DNA of 64,000 nucleotides from Haemophilus seminalis (GTDB lineage Bacteria; Pseudomonadota; Gammaproteobacteria; Enterobacterales; Pasteurellaceae): positions 1-64,000 of the forward strand of contig NZ_VCED01000009.1 of assembly GCF_006384255.1 (NCBI RefSeq). Direction: 5' to 3'. A program made the position numbers and the translations under genes. The notes under the pieces are model-generated. The model was not told the DNA's origin. It worked only from the letters and a program-made list of their open reading frames with translations, and searched no databases. Shown here in pieces: positions 28,908 to 39,003 of the stretch. Numbering within the stretch: position 1 is the first letter of the stretch; every line of letters starts with the position of its first letter.

Positions 28908-28955
28908 TCTAGGTTAGAACACCTAGATTGAGTATGATGTTACTCTGTTAGAGTA
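28908..28955 (-). promoter_or_regulatory. Two dyads upstream of glpF
   Basis: TCTAGGT-N6-ACCTAGA (28908-28927) and TACTCT-N3-AGAGTA (28941-28955) lie 114-161 bases upstream of the glpF start, between it and the glpQ terminator. They could be operators for a glycerol-3-phosphate repressor or parts of a leader hairpin. No T-run follows either on the minus strand, so they are not obvious terminators. Confidence 0.35.
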
Positions 28956-28987
28956 GATTTTTAGCTTCTACAATATAGAAAGCTATT

Positions 28988-29016
28988 TAACCGTGGGTAT
29001 TATTTACCCACGGTTA
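28988..29016 (-). terminator. Hairpin after glpQ
   Basis: TAACCGTGGGTA and TACCCACGGTTA form a perfect 12-bp inverted repeat ten bases after the glpQ stop on the minus strand. The following T-run is poor (AATAGCTTTCT), so termination may be partial. Confidence 0.65.
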
Positions 29017-29025
29017 TGAGGGATA

Positions 29026-30120
29026 TTATTTTTTCCCTTTTAAGAATTCTACGCCAGTATCTGGGAAATCAGTAAATACGCCTGTTGCACCTGATTTATT
29101 CAATAATGCATCGTACATTTGATTTACATCTTTGAAGAATTCTGGCAATGCGTCTTTACGCACGGTATATGGATGAAGTTCAACTTTGTATTGAGCAAGC
29201 TCTTTTACTAATGGTGTGTATACAATGTTGCCTGGTTTAGACTGTTCCTTATCTACTAACATATACCAACCTGGACCAACACCATCAGCATATTTCACCA
29301 CTTCTGCCATTGCACCTGGTTTAAACATCCAATCGTAATCGTAGTTTACCCATTTACCTTTCGCATCTTTTTCTTGTGTTTCTTTCCAATCTGTATAAGC
29401 CACTAATTGAACTAATTTCAAATCCATGCCCATTTTTGGAAGTAATTCAGTTTTGATACGTTTTAACTCATTAAAGTCGAAAGTTTGTAAGTAAACCATA
29501 TCGGTTTTCTTATCATAGCCATATTTTTTCAATACTTTGAGCGTTTCAGCGGCAATATCTTTGCCATTTTGATGGTGGAACCAAGGTGCTTTGATTTCTG
29601 GATAAATCCCTACTTTTTTGCCAGTCGATTTTTCTAAGCCTTGGATAAATTCAATTTCATCTTCAAAGGTGTGAATTCTGAAGTGTGATTTCCAAAGTGG
29701 GAAACGACCAGGATAAACTTGTGCTTGTTTGCCATCTTTGGTTTCAAAGTTTTCTGTCATTTCTAAACTTTGAATTTCTTTTAAGGTAAAGTCGATGACA
29801 TAGTAACGACCATCTTTACGGTGACGATGTGGGAATTTTTTTGCTACATCAGTCAAGCCATCTAAAAAGTGATCGTGAATAACCACTAAACGACCATCTT
29901 TAGTCATTGCTAAATCTTGCTCTAAATAATCAGCGTGTTGTGCAAACGCAAGTGCTTTAGATTCTAAAGTATGCTCTGGTAAATAACCGCTAGCACCACG
30001 GTGAGCAATAATGATTTTGTCTGATTTCATTTGGGTGTTTGCCATGCTTGATGAATGGCTGCTGCAACCCGCAAGTACGCTAGCTGCTAATAAAGAAAGC
30101 GCTAAAGTTTTAAGTTTCAT
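29026..30120 (-). CDS. glpQ: Glycerophosphodiester phosphodiesterase GlpQ, lipoprotein protein D
   Basis: This 364-aa surface lipoprotein is known in H. influenzae as protein D (hpd), a vaccine carrier antigen. The lipobox LAGC ends at Cys19. The GDPD domain has IIAHRGASGYLPEHTLES, LEQDLAMTKDGRLVVIHDH and the typical late Glu/Lys positions. It hydrolyses glycerophosphodiesters such as glycerophosphocholine, supplying glycerol-3-phosphate for GlpT and choline for LPS decoration. It lies between glpF and glpT on the same strand but is bracketed by hairpins, so it may be transcribed separately. Confidence 0.97.
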   Translation of the reverse strand: MKLKTLALSLLAASVLAGCSSHSSSMANTQMKSDKIIIAHRGASGYLPEHTLESKALAFAQHADYLEQDLAMTKDGRLVVIHDHFLDGLTDVAKKFPHRHRKDGRYYVIDFTLKEIQSLEMTENFETKDGKQAQVYPGRFPLWKSHFRIHTFEDEIEFIQGLEKSTGKKVGIYPEIKAPWFHHQNGKDIAAETLKVLKKYGYDKKTDMVYLQTFDFNELKRIKTELLPKMGMDLKLVQLVAYTDWKETQEKDAKGKWVNYDYDWMFKPGAMAEVVKYADGVGPGWYMLVDKEQSKPGNIVYTPLVKELAQYKVELHPYTVRKDALPEFFKDVNQMYDALLNKSGATGVFTDFPDTGVEFLKGKK

Positions 30121-30180
30121 AAGTATTTTCTCCTTAAGAGTGCGGTAAATTTTTATGGGTTTTTTAGATTTTAGTTACAA

Positions 30181-30216
30181 AAAAGGCGGCTAAGCCATTT
30201 GCTCGCCGCCTTTTTT
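30181..30216 (-). terminator. Terminator after glpT
   Basis: AAAAGGCGGC and GCCGCCTTTT form a perfect 10-bp inverted repeat with a 14-base loop. Read on the minus strand it lies just after the glpT stop, with T-runs at both ends. Confidence 0.82.
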
Positions 30217-30223
30217 AAACTAA

Positions 30224-31666
30224 TTATTTAGTACCGTAAGTATCGCCTAATTTCGCTTTGTGTTTTCCTTCTTCGACCATTACGATTAAGAGTAATAACA
30301 CCGCTAATACGCCACCGCCGATCATTACGTAGAAACCACCGTCCCATCCGTAATGTTGAGCAGCCCAACCGATAACTGCAGATGCAGAAACTGTACCACC
30401 TAAGTAACCGAATAAACCGGTGAAACCTGCTGCAGTACCTGCCGCTTTTTTCGGTGCTAACTCAAGAGCATGCAAACCGATTAACATTACAGGACCATAG
30501 ATTAAGAAACCGATTAAAGTCATTAAAATAAAGTCAGTTAATTGGTATGGATTTTGATACCATGCGCTGTAGTTTGCTAATTCAGCTTCTGGTGTAGCTG
30601 GGTTCATCCAGTATGCAACAACCGCTGCAGTGGTTAAGATCATGAAGATGAAACCAGTTAAACCACGTTTACCTTTGAATACTTTATCTGATACCCAACC
30701 ACATAATAATGTACCTGGAACCGCTGCTAATTCATAGATTGTGTATGCCCATGCGGTACCTTTGATGTTGAAGTGTTTTACTTCACTTAGGTAAACCGGA
30801 GACCATTTTAATACGCCGTAGCGGATTAAATATACGAACACGTTAGCAAGTGCGATGTACCATAACAATTTGTTTTTCAATACATAAGTAACGAAGATTT
30901 CTTTTGTGCTTAAATCGTTTTCGTAAGTTTTTTCGTTATAGTCATCAGGGTAGTCATTACGCCATTTTTCGATTGATGGTAACCCGCAAGATTGTGGAGT
31001 ATCACGCATTACGAAGTAAACTGGGATTGCACAGATCATTGCTGCAATACCCGGATAGTATAGGGATTGTTGCCAAATGTCTTTTGCTTGTGCTTCGATA
31101 CCATGAGTGCTGAAGAAGACGGCACTTGCTAATAGCACCATTGCACCAGGCATCATACCACCGATATTGTGCGCAGTATTCCAAATTGACACGATAGTAC
31201 CGCGTTCAGATTTAGACCACCAGTGCACCATAGTACGACCACATGGAGGCCATCCCATACCTTGGAACCAACCATTTAAGAAGATCATCGCCCACATGAT
31301 AGCGATGCCTGAGGTTGCCCATGGGAATAGACCCATTAAGGTCATACATAAACCAGATAGTAATAGACCAAATGGTAGGAATACACGAGGGTTAGAACGG
31401 TCAGACATACCAGCCATGACGAATTTTGATAAACCGTAAGCAAGACCAGCTGCAGAACCGATTACACCAAGCTCAGCTTTTGTATAAAGACCAGCTTGAA
31501 TTAAACCTGGTTGTGCTAAGTCAAAGTTTGCACGCACGAAATAGTATGCAGCATAACCAAAGAAGATCCCTGCGAATACTTGCCAACGTAAGCGTCTATA
31601 CGTGGAATCAATTTTTTCCGCTGGAAGTTCCGCAATATGCGGAGCGGGTTTAAATGGACCAAACAT
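30224..31666 (-). CDS. glpT: Glycerol-3-phosphate transporter GlpT
   Basis: This 480-aa inner-membrane antiporter of the organophosphate:phosphate (OPA) branch of the major facilitator superfamily exchanges external glycerol-3-phosphate for phosphate. About twelve hydrophobic segments are visible. Family blocks include [20 protein letters not shown] near residue 29-48 (with the substrate-site arginine), [19 protein letters not shown] and [18 protein letters not shown]. The start was kept at 31666 ([10 protein letters not shown]), preceded by GGAGAAAA. The gene is divergent from glpABC across a 293-base region with two CRP sites. Confidence 0.96.
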   Translation of the reverse strand: MFGPFKPAPHIAELPAEKIDSTYRRLRWQVFAGIFFGYAAYYFVRANFDLAQPGLIQAGLYTKAELGVIGSAAGLAYGLSKFVMAGMSDRSNPRVFLPFGLLLSGLCMTLMGLFPWATSGIAIMWAMIFLNGWFQGMGWPPCGRTMVHWWSKSERGTIVSIWNTAHNIGGMMPGAMVLLASAVFFSTHGIEAQAKDIWQQSLYYPGIAAMICAIPVYFVMRDTPQSCGLPSIEKWRNDYPDDYNEKTYENDLSTKEIFVTYVLKNKLLWYIALANVFVYLIRYGVLKWSPVYLSEVKHFNIKGTAWAYTIYELAAVPGTLLCGWVSDKVFKGKRGLTGFIFMILTTAAVVAYWMNPATPEAELANYSAWYQNPYQLTDFILMTLIGFLIYGPVMLIGLHALELAPKKAAGTAAGFTGLFGYLGGTVSASAVIGWAAQHYGWDGGFYVMIGGGVLAVLLLLIVMVEEGKHKAKLGDTYGTK

Positions 31667-31779
31667 AATTTTTCTCCAACTTTGTAATTATGTGTTATTG
31701 AAATTTACCCTTCAGATAGTAAGGGATGTGGTGCATCATAAAAGAAAATAAAAAATAAGAAAGTAGTAAAATGCAAAAA

Positions 31780-31795
31780 TGTGAAGTGTTTCACA
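31780..31795. promoter_or_regulatory. CRP site 1 in the glpT/glpA gap
   Basis: TGTGAAGTGTTTCACA matches the CRP consensus TGTGA-N6-TCACA exactly. It lies 114 bases upstream of the glpT start and 165 bases upstream of the glpA start. Confidence 0.85.
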
Positions 31796-31831
31796 AAAAT
31801 TTTACTTTGTCTGAGCGAATGCGAAAATTAT

Positions 31832-31847
31832 TGTGATCAACTTCACA
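31832..31847. promoter_or_regulatory. CRP site 2 in the glpT/glpA gap
   Basis: TGTGATCAACTTCACA is a second exact TGTGA-N6-TCACA match. Its centre is 52 bases from that of site 1 (about five helical turns) and about 120 bases before the glpA start. The pair could activate both divergent promoters. Confidence 0.85.
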
Positions 31848-31959
31848 AATTCATTTTCTTTTCCGCTCAAAATGTTGTTAATTTAAGCATACTTAAATAC
31901 AATACTCTCTGTATTTTTTATATTACTTTTTTGTTAAATTTTGGGAATTGGGGGTAAAC

Positions 31960-33651
31960 ATGGGATTATCGCCTGGCATGTACAAAGATGTTGGAGATTT
32001 TTCGCCACTCAGTACCGATGTCATTATTATCGGTGGTGGCGCAACGGGTGCAGGTATTGCACGTGACTGTGCACTTCGTGGCATTGATTGTATTTTATTG
32101 GAACGTCGAGACATTGCGACGGGTGCGACAGGACGTAACCACGGCTTATTACACAGTGGTGCACGTTATGCCGTGAACGACCAAGAATCTGCTGAAGAAT
32201 GTATTAAAGAAAACCGCATTTTGCGCAAAATTGCGCGTCATTGCGTAGATGAAACGGAAGGCTTATTTATCACGTTGCCTGAAGATTCTCTCGACTATCA
32301 AAAAACTTTCCTTGAGAGTTGTGCAAAATCTGGAATTGATGCACAAGCCATTGATCCAGATTTAGCTAAAATTATGGAGCCTTCTGTAAACCCAGATTTA
32401 GTGGGGGCTGTTGTTGTGCCAGATGGTTCGATTGACCCATTCCGTTTAACTGCTTCTAACATGATGGATGCGACAGAAAACGGCGCAAAAATGTTCACTT
32501 ATTGCGAAGTAAAAAATTTGATTCGTGAAGGTGGGAAAGTGATTGGTGTGAATGTGTACGATCATAAAAATCGTAGAGAACGTCAATTTTTTGCACCGCT
32601 TGTTGTGAATGCTGGTGGTATTTGGGGACAAGGGATTGCAGAATATGCCGATCTCAAAATCAAAATGTTCCCTGCGAAAGGTGCATTGCTCGTAATGGGC
32701 CATCGCATTAATAAACTTGTAATTAACCGCTGCCGTAAACCAGCTGATGCGGATATTCTTGTTCCAGGCGATACAATTTGTGTTATTGGTACAACGTCAA
32801 GTCGTGTTCCTTATGATCAAATCGATAATATGCAAGTGACGCCAGAAGAAGTAGATATTCTTTTCCGTGAAGGTGAAAAACTCGCACCGAGCTTGCGTCA
32901 TACTCGCGTATTACGTGCTTATGCAGGGGTGCGACCATTAGTTGCAAGTGATGATGATCCATCAGGTCGTAATGTGAGCCGTGGTATTGTGCTACTTGAC
33001 CACGCAGAACGTGATGGCTTAGATGGCTTTATTACAATCACTGGTGGTAAGTTAATGACTTATCGTTTGATGGCTGAATGGGCGACCGACCTTGTTTGTA
33101 AAAAACTCGATAAAACGGCACGTTGTGTCACTTCGGAGCAACCTTTGCCAGGTTCTACAGAAAGCCGTCAAGAGACCAATCAAAAAGTCATTTCATTACC
33201 AAGTACTATTCGTTATTCTGCTGTGTATCGTCATGGTTCACGTGCTACTCGTTTGCTTGAAAAAGAACGTTTAGATCGTTCAATGGTGTGTGAATGTGAA
33301 GCGGTGACAGCTGGCGAAGTTCGCTATGCAATTGATGAACTCGGTGTAAATAACATTGTGGATTTACGTCGCCGTACACGTGTTGGTATGGGGACTTGTC
33401 AAGCTGAACTATGTGCATGTCGTGCTGCAGGCTTAATGAATCGTTTTGAGGTGGCAACACCAACTCAATCAACCACTCAACTTTCTGCATTTATGGAAGA
33501 GCGCTGGAGAGGTATTGAGCCGATTGCTTGGGGTGAAGCTATTCGCGAAGCCGAATTTACATCTTGGATGTATGGCAGCGTATTAGGTTTGAATGATGTG
33601 AAACCGCTTGATGAACAAGCACAACAAGGGACGGATAGCAATGAATTTTGA
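31960..33651 (+). CDS. glpA: Anaerobic glycerol-3-phosphate dehydrogenase subunit A GlpA
   Basis: This 563-aa FAD flavoprotein is the catalytic subunit of the anaerobic complex that oxidises glycerol-3-phosphate to dihydroxyacetone phosphate. The FAD motif is [20 protein letters not shown]. The C-terminal BFD-like iron-sulfur domain contains [14 protein letters not shown] and [18 protein letters not shown]. The start was moved to the ATG at 31960 with GGGGG upstream; an in-frame TTG twelve bases earlier is less likely. It overlaps glpB by 11 bases in a glpABC operon. Confidence 0.97.
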   Translation: MGLSPGMYKDVGDFSPLSTDVIIIGGGATGAGIARDCALRGIDCILLERRDIATGATGRNHGLLHSGARYAVNDQESAEECIKENRILRKIARHCVDETEGLFITLPEDSLDYQKTFLESCAKSGIDAQAIDPDLAKIMEPSVNPDLVGAVVVPDGSIDPFRLTASNMMDATENGAKMFTYCEVKNLIREGGKVIGVNVYDHKNRRERQFFAPLVVNAGGIWGQGIAEYADLKIKMFPAKGALLVMGHRINKLVINRCRKPADADILVPGDTICVIGTTSSRVPYDQIDNMQVTPEEVDILFREGEKLAPSLRHTRVLRAYAGVRPLVASDDDPSGRNVSRGIVLLDHAERDGLDGFITITGGKLMTYRLMAEWATDLVCKKLDKTARCVTSEQPLPGSTESRQETNQKVISLPSTIRYSAVYRHGSRATRLLEKERLDRSMVCECEAVTAGEVRYAIDELGVNNIVDLRRRTRVGMGTCQAELCACRAAGLMNRFEVATPTQSTTQLSAFMEERWRGIEPIAWGEAIREAEFTSWMYGSVLGLNDVKPLDEQAQQGTDSNEF

Positions 33652-34939
33652 TGTAGCCATTATTGGCGGTGGTTTGGCGGGTTTAACCTGTGGCATCGCC
33701 CTTCAACAACGCAGTAAACGTTGCGTGATTATCAACAACGGTCAAGCTGCCATTGATTTTGCATCCGGCTCTTTAGATTTATTAAGCCGTATGCCATCGA
33801 CTCAAAATGGAGAAGGTCGCGCGGTAGAAAATTTAAAAGAAAATATCACCGCACTTCGTAATGAATTACCAGCCCATCCTTATAGTTTATTGGGCGCAGA
33901 GAAAGTGCTTGCTAAAGCACAAGATTTTGAACGTTTAGCCAATGAATTAAATCTTGATTTAATTGGTTCTACGGAAAAAAATCACTGGCGTGTAACAGGT
34001 TTAGGCAGTTTACGTGGTGCGTGGCTTTCACCAAATAGTGTACCAACAGTGCAAGGCAATGAACGTTTTCCGCATAAACGTATTGCGGTGCTTGGTATCG
34101 AAGGTTATCACGATTTTCAGCCGCAACTTTTAGCGGAAAATTTGGTGTTAAACCCACAATTTGAGCATTGTGAGGTGACCAGTGGTTTCTTAAACATTCC
34201 ACAATTAGACGAGCTTCGCAAAAATGCTCGTGAGTTCCGTAGTGTAAATATTTCTCAACTTCTAGAGCACAAACTTGCGTTCAATGATCTTGTTAAAGAA
34301 ATTATTGAATCAGCGCAAGGTGCAGAAGCAGTATTTTTACCGGCTTGTTTTGGTTTAGAAAACCAAGAATTTATGACCGCACTTCGTGATGCAACTAAGC
34401 TCGCATTATTTGAATTACCAACATTGCCACCATCATTACTCGGTATGCGTCAACGTATTCAATTACGCCGTAAATTTGAATCCCTTGGCGGTTTAATGAT
34501 TAACGGTGATAGTGCATTGAATGCAACATTTGAAGGAAACCAAGTACGTTGTATAAATACTCGCTTGCTCGAAGATGAAGAAATTACCGCAGATAATTTT
34601 GTACTGGCTTCAGGAAGTTTCTTCAGTAAAGGACTCATTTCTGAATTCGATAAAATTTATGAGCCGGTTTTTGAATCCGATATTATCGGTGTTGAAGGGT
34701 TTAACGATAAAGATCGTTTCACTTGGACTGCTCATCGTTTTGCTCATCCACAACCTTATCAATCTGCTGGTGTGGTAATTAATGCTCAATGCCAAGTACA
34801 AAAGAGCAGTCAATATTTAACGAATTTATATGCCGTCGGTAATGTGATTGGTGGGTTTAATGCGCTTGAGCTTGGTTGTGGTTCGGGTGTGGCTGTTGTA
34901 ACTGCCTTGGCGGTTGCTGACGAAATCTTGGCGAAATAA
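33641..34939 (+). CDS. glpB: Anaerobic glycerol-3-phosphate dehydrogenase subunit B GlpB
   Basis: This 432-aa flavoprotein starts [20 protein letters not shown], an FAD-binding motif, and ends with the FAD-contacting [19 protein letters not shown]. Together with GlpA it forms the soluble dimer that GlpC anchors and links to menaquinone. The ATG at 33641 lies inside glpA and has an AAGGGA ribosome site, so translation is coupled. Two uptake signals occur in the coding sequence. Confidence 0.96.
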   Translation: MNFDVAIIGGGLAGLTCGIALQQRSKRCVIINNGQAAIDFASGSLDLLSRMPSTQNGEGRAVENLKENITALRNELPAHPYSLLGAEKVLAKAQDFERLANELNLDLIGSTEKNHWRVTGLGSLRGAWLSPNSVPTVQGNERFPHKRIAVLGIEGYHDFQPQLLAENLVLNPQFEHCEVTSGFLNIPQLDELRKNAREFRSVNISQLLEHKLAFNDLVKEIIESAQGAEAVFLPACFGLENQEFMTALRDATKLALFELPTLPPSLLGMRQRIQLRRKFESLGGLMINGDSALNATFEGNQVRCINTRLLEDEEITADNFVLASGSFFSKGLISEFDKIYEPVFESDIIGVEGFNDKDRFTWTAHRFAHPQPYQSAGVVINAQCQVQKSSQYLTNLYAVGNVIGGFNALELGCGSGVAVVTALAVADEILAK

Positions 34940-34950
34940 GGGGGAATAAT

Positions 34951-36231
34951 ATGGATAATAATATTCAACGACTCATTGATAGTGCAAAACAATCCCTTAA
35001 TTCACCTGAAAGCCATAAATATATAGACGAAAGTTTTGAAAGCTGTATTAAATGTACGGCTTGTACCGCGGTTTGTCCGGTTTCACGCAACAATCCGCTT
35101 TATCCTGGTCCAAAACAATCTGGCCCAGACGGTGAGCGTTTGCGCTTAAAATCAGCAGAACTTTACGATGAAGCACTTAAATATTGTACCAACTGTAAAC
35201 GTTGTGAAGTGGCTTGTCCGTCAGATGTGAAAATCGGTGATTTAATTGTGCGTGCGCGTAATAACCACTTAGCGCAGTCTAAAAAACCGTTAATGAATAA
35301 ATTGCGTGATGCGATTTTAAGTAACACGGATGTAATGGGGAAAATCAATACTCCTTTAGCGCCGATTGTAAACACTATCACAAGCCTAAAAGCGACCAAA
35401 TTTATGTTGGAAAAAACGCTTAAAATCAGTAAAGAACGTACTTTACCTAAATATGCATTTGGTACGTTCCGTAGCTGGTATATGAAAAATGCGTTACAAG
35501 ACCAACAAAAATTTGAGCGTAAAGTCGCATATTATCATGGTTGCTATGTGAACTATAACAATCCGCAGCTTGGTAAAGAATTCCTTAAAGTGTTCAATGC
35601 GATGAACATTGGTGTGATGTTACTGGAAAAAGAAAAATGCTGTGGTTTACCATTAATGGTGAACGGTTTCCCTGAACGTGCTCGTAATATCGCACAGTTC
35701 AATACCGATTACATTGGAAAAATGGTAGATGAAAATGGACTAGACGTGATCAGTGAAGCATCAAGCTGTTCACTTAATCTGCGTGACGAATACCATCATA
35801 TTTTAGGTATCGACAACACTAAAGTGCGTCCGCATATTCATATGGTGACACCATTCCTATACCAACTTTTCAAAGAAGGTAAAACATTACCGTTGAAACC
35901 GCTCAAACTCAGAGTCGCTTATCACACTGCTTGTCACGTAGATAAAGCAGGTTGGGCACCTTATACTTTAGAAGTGTTGAAAAAAATTCCTGGTTTAGAA
36001 ATTATTATGTTACCTAGCCAATGCTGTGGTATTGCGGGGACTTATGGTTTTAAATCAGAAAACTATGAGATTTCTCAATCTATTGGTAAAAACCTATTTG
36101 ATAATATTAACGAAGGTGGGTTTGATTACGTTATATCGGAATGCCAAACCTGTAAATGGCAAATTGATATGTCATCCAACGTGACCTGTATTCACCCATT
36201 AACTTTACTCTGTATGTCGATGGATGCTTAG
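34951..36231 (+). CDS. glpC: Anaerobic glycerol-3-phosphate dehydrogenase subunit C GlpC
   Basis: This 426-aa iron-sulfur subunit has two 4Fe-4S motifs, CIKCTACTAVCPVSRNN (about 31-47) and CTNCKRCEVACPSDVKIGD (about 78-96). Two CCG domains follow: HGCYVNYNN...EKEKCCGLPLM and YHTACHVDK...PSQCCGIAGTYG. It anchors GlpAB to the membrane and passes electrons to the quinone pool for fumarate or nitrate respiration. It follows glpB by 11 bases with a GGGGGAA ribosome site. Confidence 0.97.
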   Translation: MDNNIQRLIDSAKQSLNSPESHKYIDESFESCIKCTACTAVCPVSRNNPLYPGPKQSGPDGERLRLKSAELYDEALKYCTNCKRCEVACPSDVKIGDLIVRARNNHLAQSKKPLMNKLRDAILSNTDVMGKINTPLAPIVNTITSLKATKFMLEKTLKISKERTLPKYAFGTFRSWYMKNALQDQQKFERKVAYYHGCYVNYNNPQLGKEFLKVFNAMNIGVMLLEKEKCCGLPLMVNGFPERARNIAQFNTDYIGKMVDENGLDVISEASSCSLNLRDEYHHILGIDNTKVRPHIHMVTPFLYQLFKEGKTLPLKPLKLRVAYHTACHVDKAGWAPYTLEVLKKIPGLEIIMLPSQCCGIAGTYGFKSENYEISQSIGKNLFDNINEGGFDYVISECQTCKWQIDMSSNVTCIHPLTLLCMSMDA

Positions 36232-36242
36232 TGAAGAAAATG

Positions 36243-36280
36243 TTACACCTTAATCATCTATATTTGGGATTAAGGTGTAA
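36243..36280 (+). terminator. Hairpin after glpC
   Basis: TTACACCTTAAT and ATTAAGGTGTAA form a perfect 12-bp inverted repeat 11 bases after the glpC stop. No T-run follows, so it may act as an mRNA 3'-end stabiliser or a weak terminator. Confidence 0.5.
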
Positions 36281-36390
36281 TAAATCGAATGATAGAATAG
36301 TACCGCGCTATTTCGTTTAATTCTTTTGCTTTCCTACACCTCAAGTGGTAAATTACCTAGTAAATTTTGCTGTTCTGGTAAGGACGCCGC

Positions 36391-38919
36391 TTGGAATATA
36401 ATCTTGAACGAGCCAAACAATGGGTAAAGGCTTTAGATAAACGTCGTTTTGAACGAGCGTTACTGGGTTCTGGCGATGCGTTTCAACATGTGTTATCAAT
36501 AGTTCCTTTACTTTTACAGAGTAATCACCCACAGCTTCCTGGCTATGTCATTCATGCTCCATCAGGGGTTTCCGGTTTCCATATTTCTGATTATCAAAAG
36601 CGATGGCTTGTTAATGAATACGGTATTAATTATGCCGATTGTAAATATATAAATAATCAAAGTGCGGTAAATTTTCGATCTGTTTTACCTCCTATTTTAG
36701 GTGTGTATGTGATGGGGAGTTTTGGTTCTATTAGCCAAACTTCATCTTCTGATTTAGATACTTGGATTTGTGTCCGTGATGGCCTTAGTTCAGATGAATG
36801 TGCGCTTCTCACCAAAAAAGCTAAACGTATTTCTGAATGGGCGACTCAGTTTAATGTAGAAATTAATTTCTATTTAGTAGATCAACAACGCTTTCGCCAT
36901 GAACATTATGCTGATTCACTCACCGCTGAAAATAGTGGATCCGCACAGTATATGTTGCTGTTGGATGAATTTTATCGGTCAGCAGTTCGTTTAGCGGGTA
37001 AACCTTTGTTATGGCTACATTTATGGGTTGAAAACGAAAAGGATTATGAAAAAGAGGTTGAACGACTGATTGAATCAGGGGAACTCGATCCAAATGATTG
37101 GGTTGATTTTGGCGGTTTAGGTCAATTCTCTGCGAGTGAATATTTTGGGGCTAGCTTATGGCAGCTTTATAAAGGAATTGATTCTCCTTATAAATCAGTA
37201 CTCAAAATTTTACTACTAGAAGCTTATTCTAAAGAATATCCTAATACCTGTTTAATTGCACGCACCTTTAAACGCGATTTACTTTCAGGTTGTGCTAATC
37301 CAGATCACCATTTTGATCCTTATATTGCTATCCTTTCAAAAGTTACTCAATATTTAACCGCACTTTCTGAATTTAAGCGCCTTGATTTTGTACGTCGTTG
37401 TTTTTATGTGAAAGCAACGAAGGATCTTGCGCTTTACCAAGCAGATAATTGGCGTATCCGTTATATGGAAATTTTGGCTCGGGAATGGGAATGGTCTGAT
37501 GAAACTGTACGATTCCTTAATTGTCGTCCACTCTGGAAAATCAAAGCAGTAAAAGAAAATCATGATAATGTGGTGAAGTTTTTGATGTTGAGTTACCGTA
37601 ACTTAGTTGAGTTTGCTCGAAAACATCGAATTCACTCAAGTGTTGTACCACAAGATATTAATATTCTTTCACGTAAACTTTATACGGCCTTTGAAGCGAT
37701 TCCGGGTAAGGTCACTTTACTCAACACGCAAATTTCCCATAATTTGTCGGAAGATCATATTACCTTCTTAGAAGTACGAGGAAATAAGCATTTTAAAGAT
37801 GGCTGGTATCTTATTAATCAGTCGCCAAATCATATTATGTTTTCTAAAGAGCGAGTGATTGAATATGGTGAGAGCTTAAATAAACTCGTCGCGTGGGCAT
37901 ATTTTAATCGTCTTTTAACTGAGAAGACGCACTTATCTATTTTCAGTAAAAAAGTGAGTTCAGCAACATTATATCGTTTTGTAAGTAATCTTCGAGTGGC
38001 ATTTCCAAGTACTGTCACGCCTCAACCAAGTAATAGTGATTTGTTAAATCAGTGTGAAATTCGTAGTTTGTTTATTGCTATTAATCTGACGTTAGATCCA
38101 ACAGCGAATGTAGAAGAAGTATTAACAGATATTTCATCAAGAGATTTATTTAGTTTTGGTGCAATGGAGCAAAGCCTTGTAGGAAGTATTGATTTTACTT
38201 ATCGTAATATTTGGAATGAAATTCGTACCCTTCATTTTGAAGGTCAAAATGCGATTTTGCTTGCTCTAAAAGTGCTTTCTAACAAAATTTATCGTGGAGT
38301 AAATCGACCTGATTTGATTCAAGTATATTGTTATAGCAAACGTTATAGACAAGATTTATGCCAGCTTGTTAGTGGGTTAGTTAATCGTTGTGTGAGTATT
38401 CAGGTTGGAGAGACATCATTAAGTCATTCCTCTCGTTTACGTGTTGCCGGTAAAAATTGGCAATTCTTCTTCGAAGAGCGTGGTATCAGTTTACAAGAAA
38501 TCCAGAATGATTCTGCGCTTGATGATATAAAAAGTGCGGTAGATTTTGATGAAGTTTTACAAAATCCTATTAAAGATAGTGAAATGATCCAAGAGAGCCG
38601 TTGTTATCCAGCAGAAATGGACGCGTTTGCTCGAGAAGGTTTCTTACAGTTTTTCTTTGAAGATAATCCAGATCACAGTTTCAATGTTTATATTTTAGAT
38701 GAAGCTAATCGTCTTGAAATTTATCGCCGATGTGATGGTGAAAAGGATGATAAAGTGCGTGAGATTAATCAACTTTACCAAAATGCTAAGCATGAGGGAG
38801 ATAACAATCCTTATAATATCATTTTGCGTAATTTTAATTATCCGCAATTTTATCAATTACAAAATGGTGAAAAAGGAAGGGTGATAGTACCTTTTCAATT
38901 TAGTTTAGCTAATGTTTAG
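36391..38919 (+). CDS. cyaA: Class I adenylate cyclase CyaA (TTG start)
   Basis: This 842-aa enzyme makes cAMP for CRP. The N-terminal catalytic half contains MGSFGSISQTSSSDLDTWIC with the metal-binding Asp121 and Asp123. The C-terminal half (about 450-842) is the regulatory part, through which enterobacterial EIIA-Glc acts. The predicted start is TTG, preceded by TAAGGA at good spacing; E. coli cyaA also uses UUG, which limits its expression. CRP and natural competence in H. influenzae depend on cAMP. The gene follows the CRP-controlled glp cluster, and no CRP site was found just upstream of it. Confidence 0.95.
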   Translation: MEYNLERAKQWVKALDKRRFERALLGSGDAFQHVLSIVPLLLQSNHPQLPGYVIHAPSGVSGFHISDYQKRWLVNEYGINYADCKYINNQSAVNFRSVLPPILGVYVMGSFGSISQTSSSDLDTWICVRDGLSSDECALLTKKAKRISEWATQFNVEINFYLVDQQRFRHEHYADSLTAENSGSAQYMLLLDEFYRSAVRLAGKPLLWLHLWVENEKDYEKEVERLIESGELDPNDWVDFGGLGQFSASEYFGASLWQLYKGIDSPYKSVLKILLLEAYSKEYPNTCLIARTFKRDLLSGCANPDHHFDPYIAILSKVTQYLTALSEFKRLDFVRRCFYVKATKDLALYQADNWRIRYMEILAREWEWSDETVRFLNCRPLWKIKAVKENHDNVVKFLMLSYRNLVEFARKHRIHSSVVPQDINILSRKLYTAFEAIPGKVTLLNTQISHNLSEDHITFLEVRGNKHFKDGWYLINQSPNHIMFSKERVIEYGESLNKLVAWAYFNRLLTEKTHLSIFSKKVSSATLYRFVSNLRVAFPSTVTPQPSNSDLLNQCEIRSLFIAINLTLDPTANVEEVLTDISSRDLFSFGAMEQSLVGSIDFTYRNIWNEIRTLHFEGQNAILLALKVLSNKIYRGVNRPDLIQVYCYSKRYRQDLCQLVSGLVNRCVSIQVGETSLSHSSRLRVAGKNWQFFFEERGISLQEIQNDSALDDIKSAVDFDEVLQNPIKDSEMIQESRCYPAEMDAFAREGFLQFFFEDNPDHSFNVYILDEANRLEIYRRCDGEKDDKVREINQLYQNAKHEGDNNPYNIILRNFNYPQFYQLQNGEKGRVIVPFQFSLANV

Positions 38920-39003
38920 TTGATATTGCGTTATAATTTTTGTTGAATAAATTAAGATATGGCCAGGCTTGCCAATAAAATGGGCGGAGAAAGGGGATAT
39001 AAT

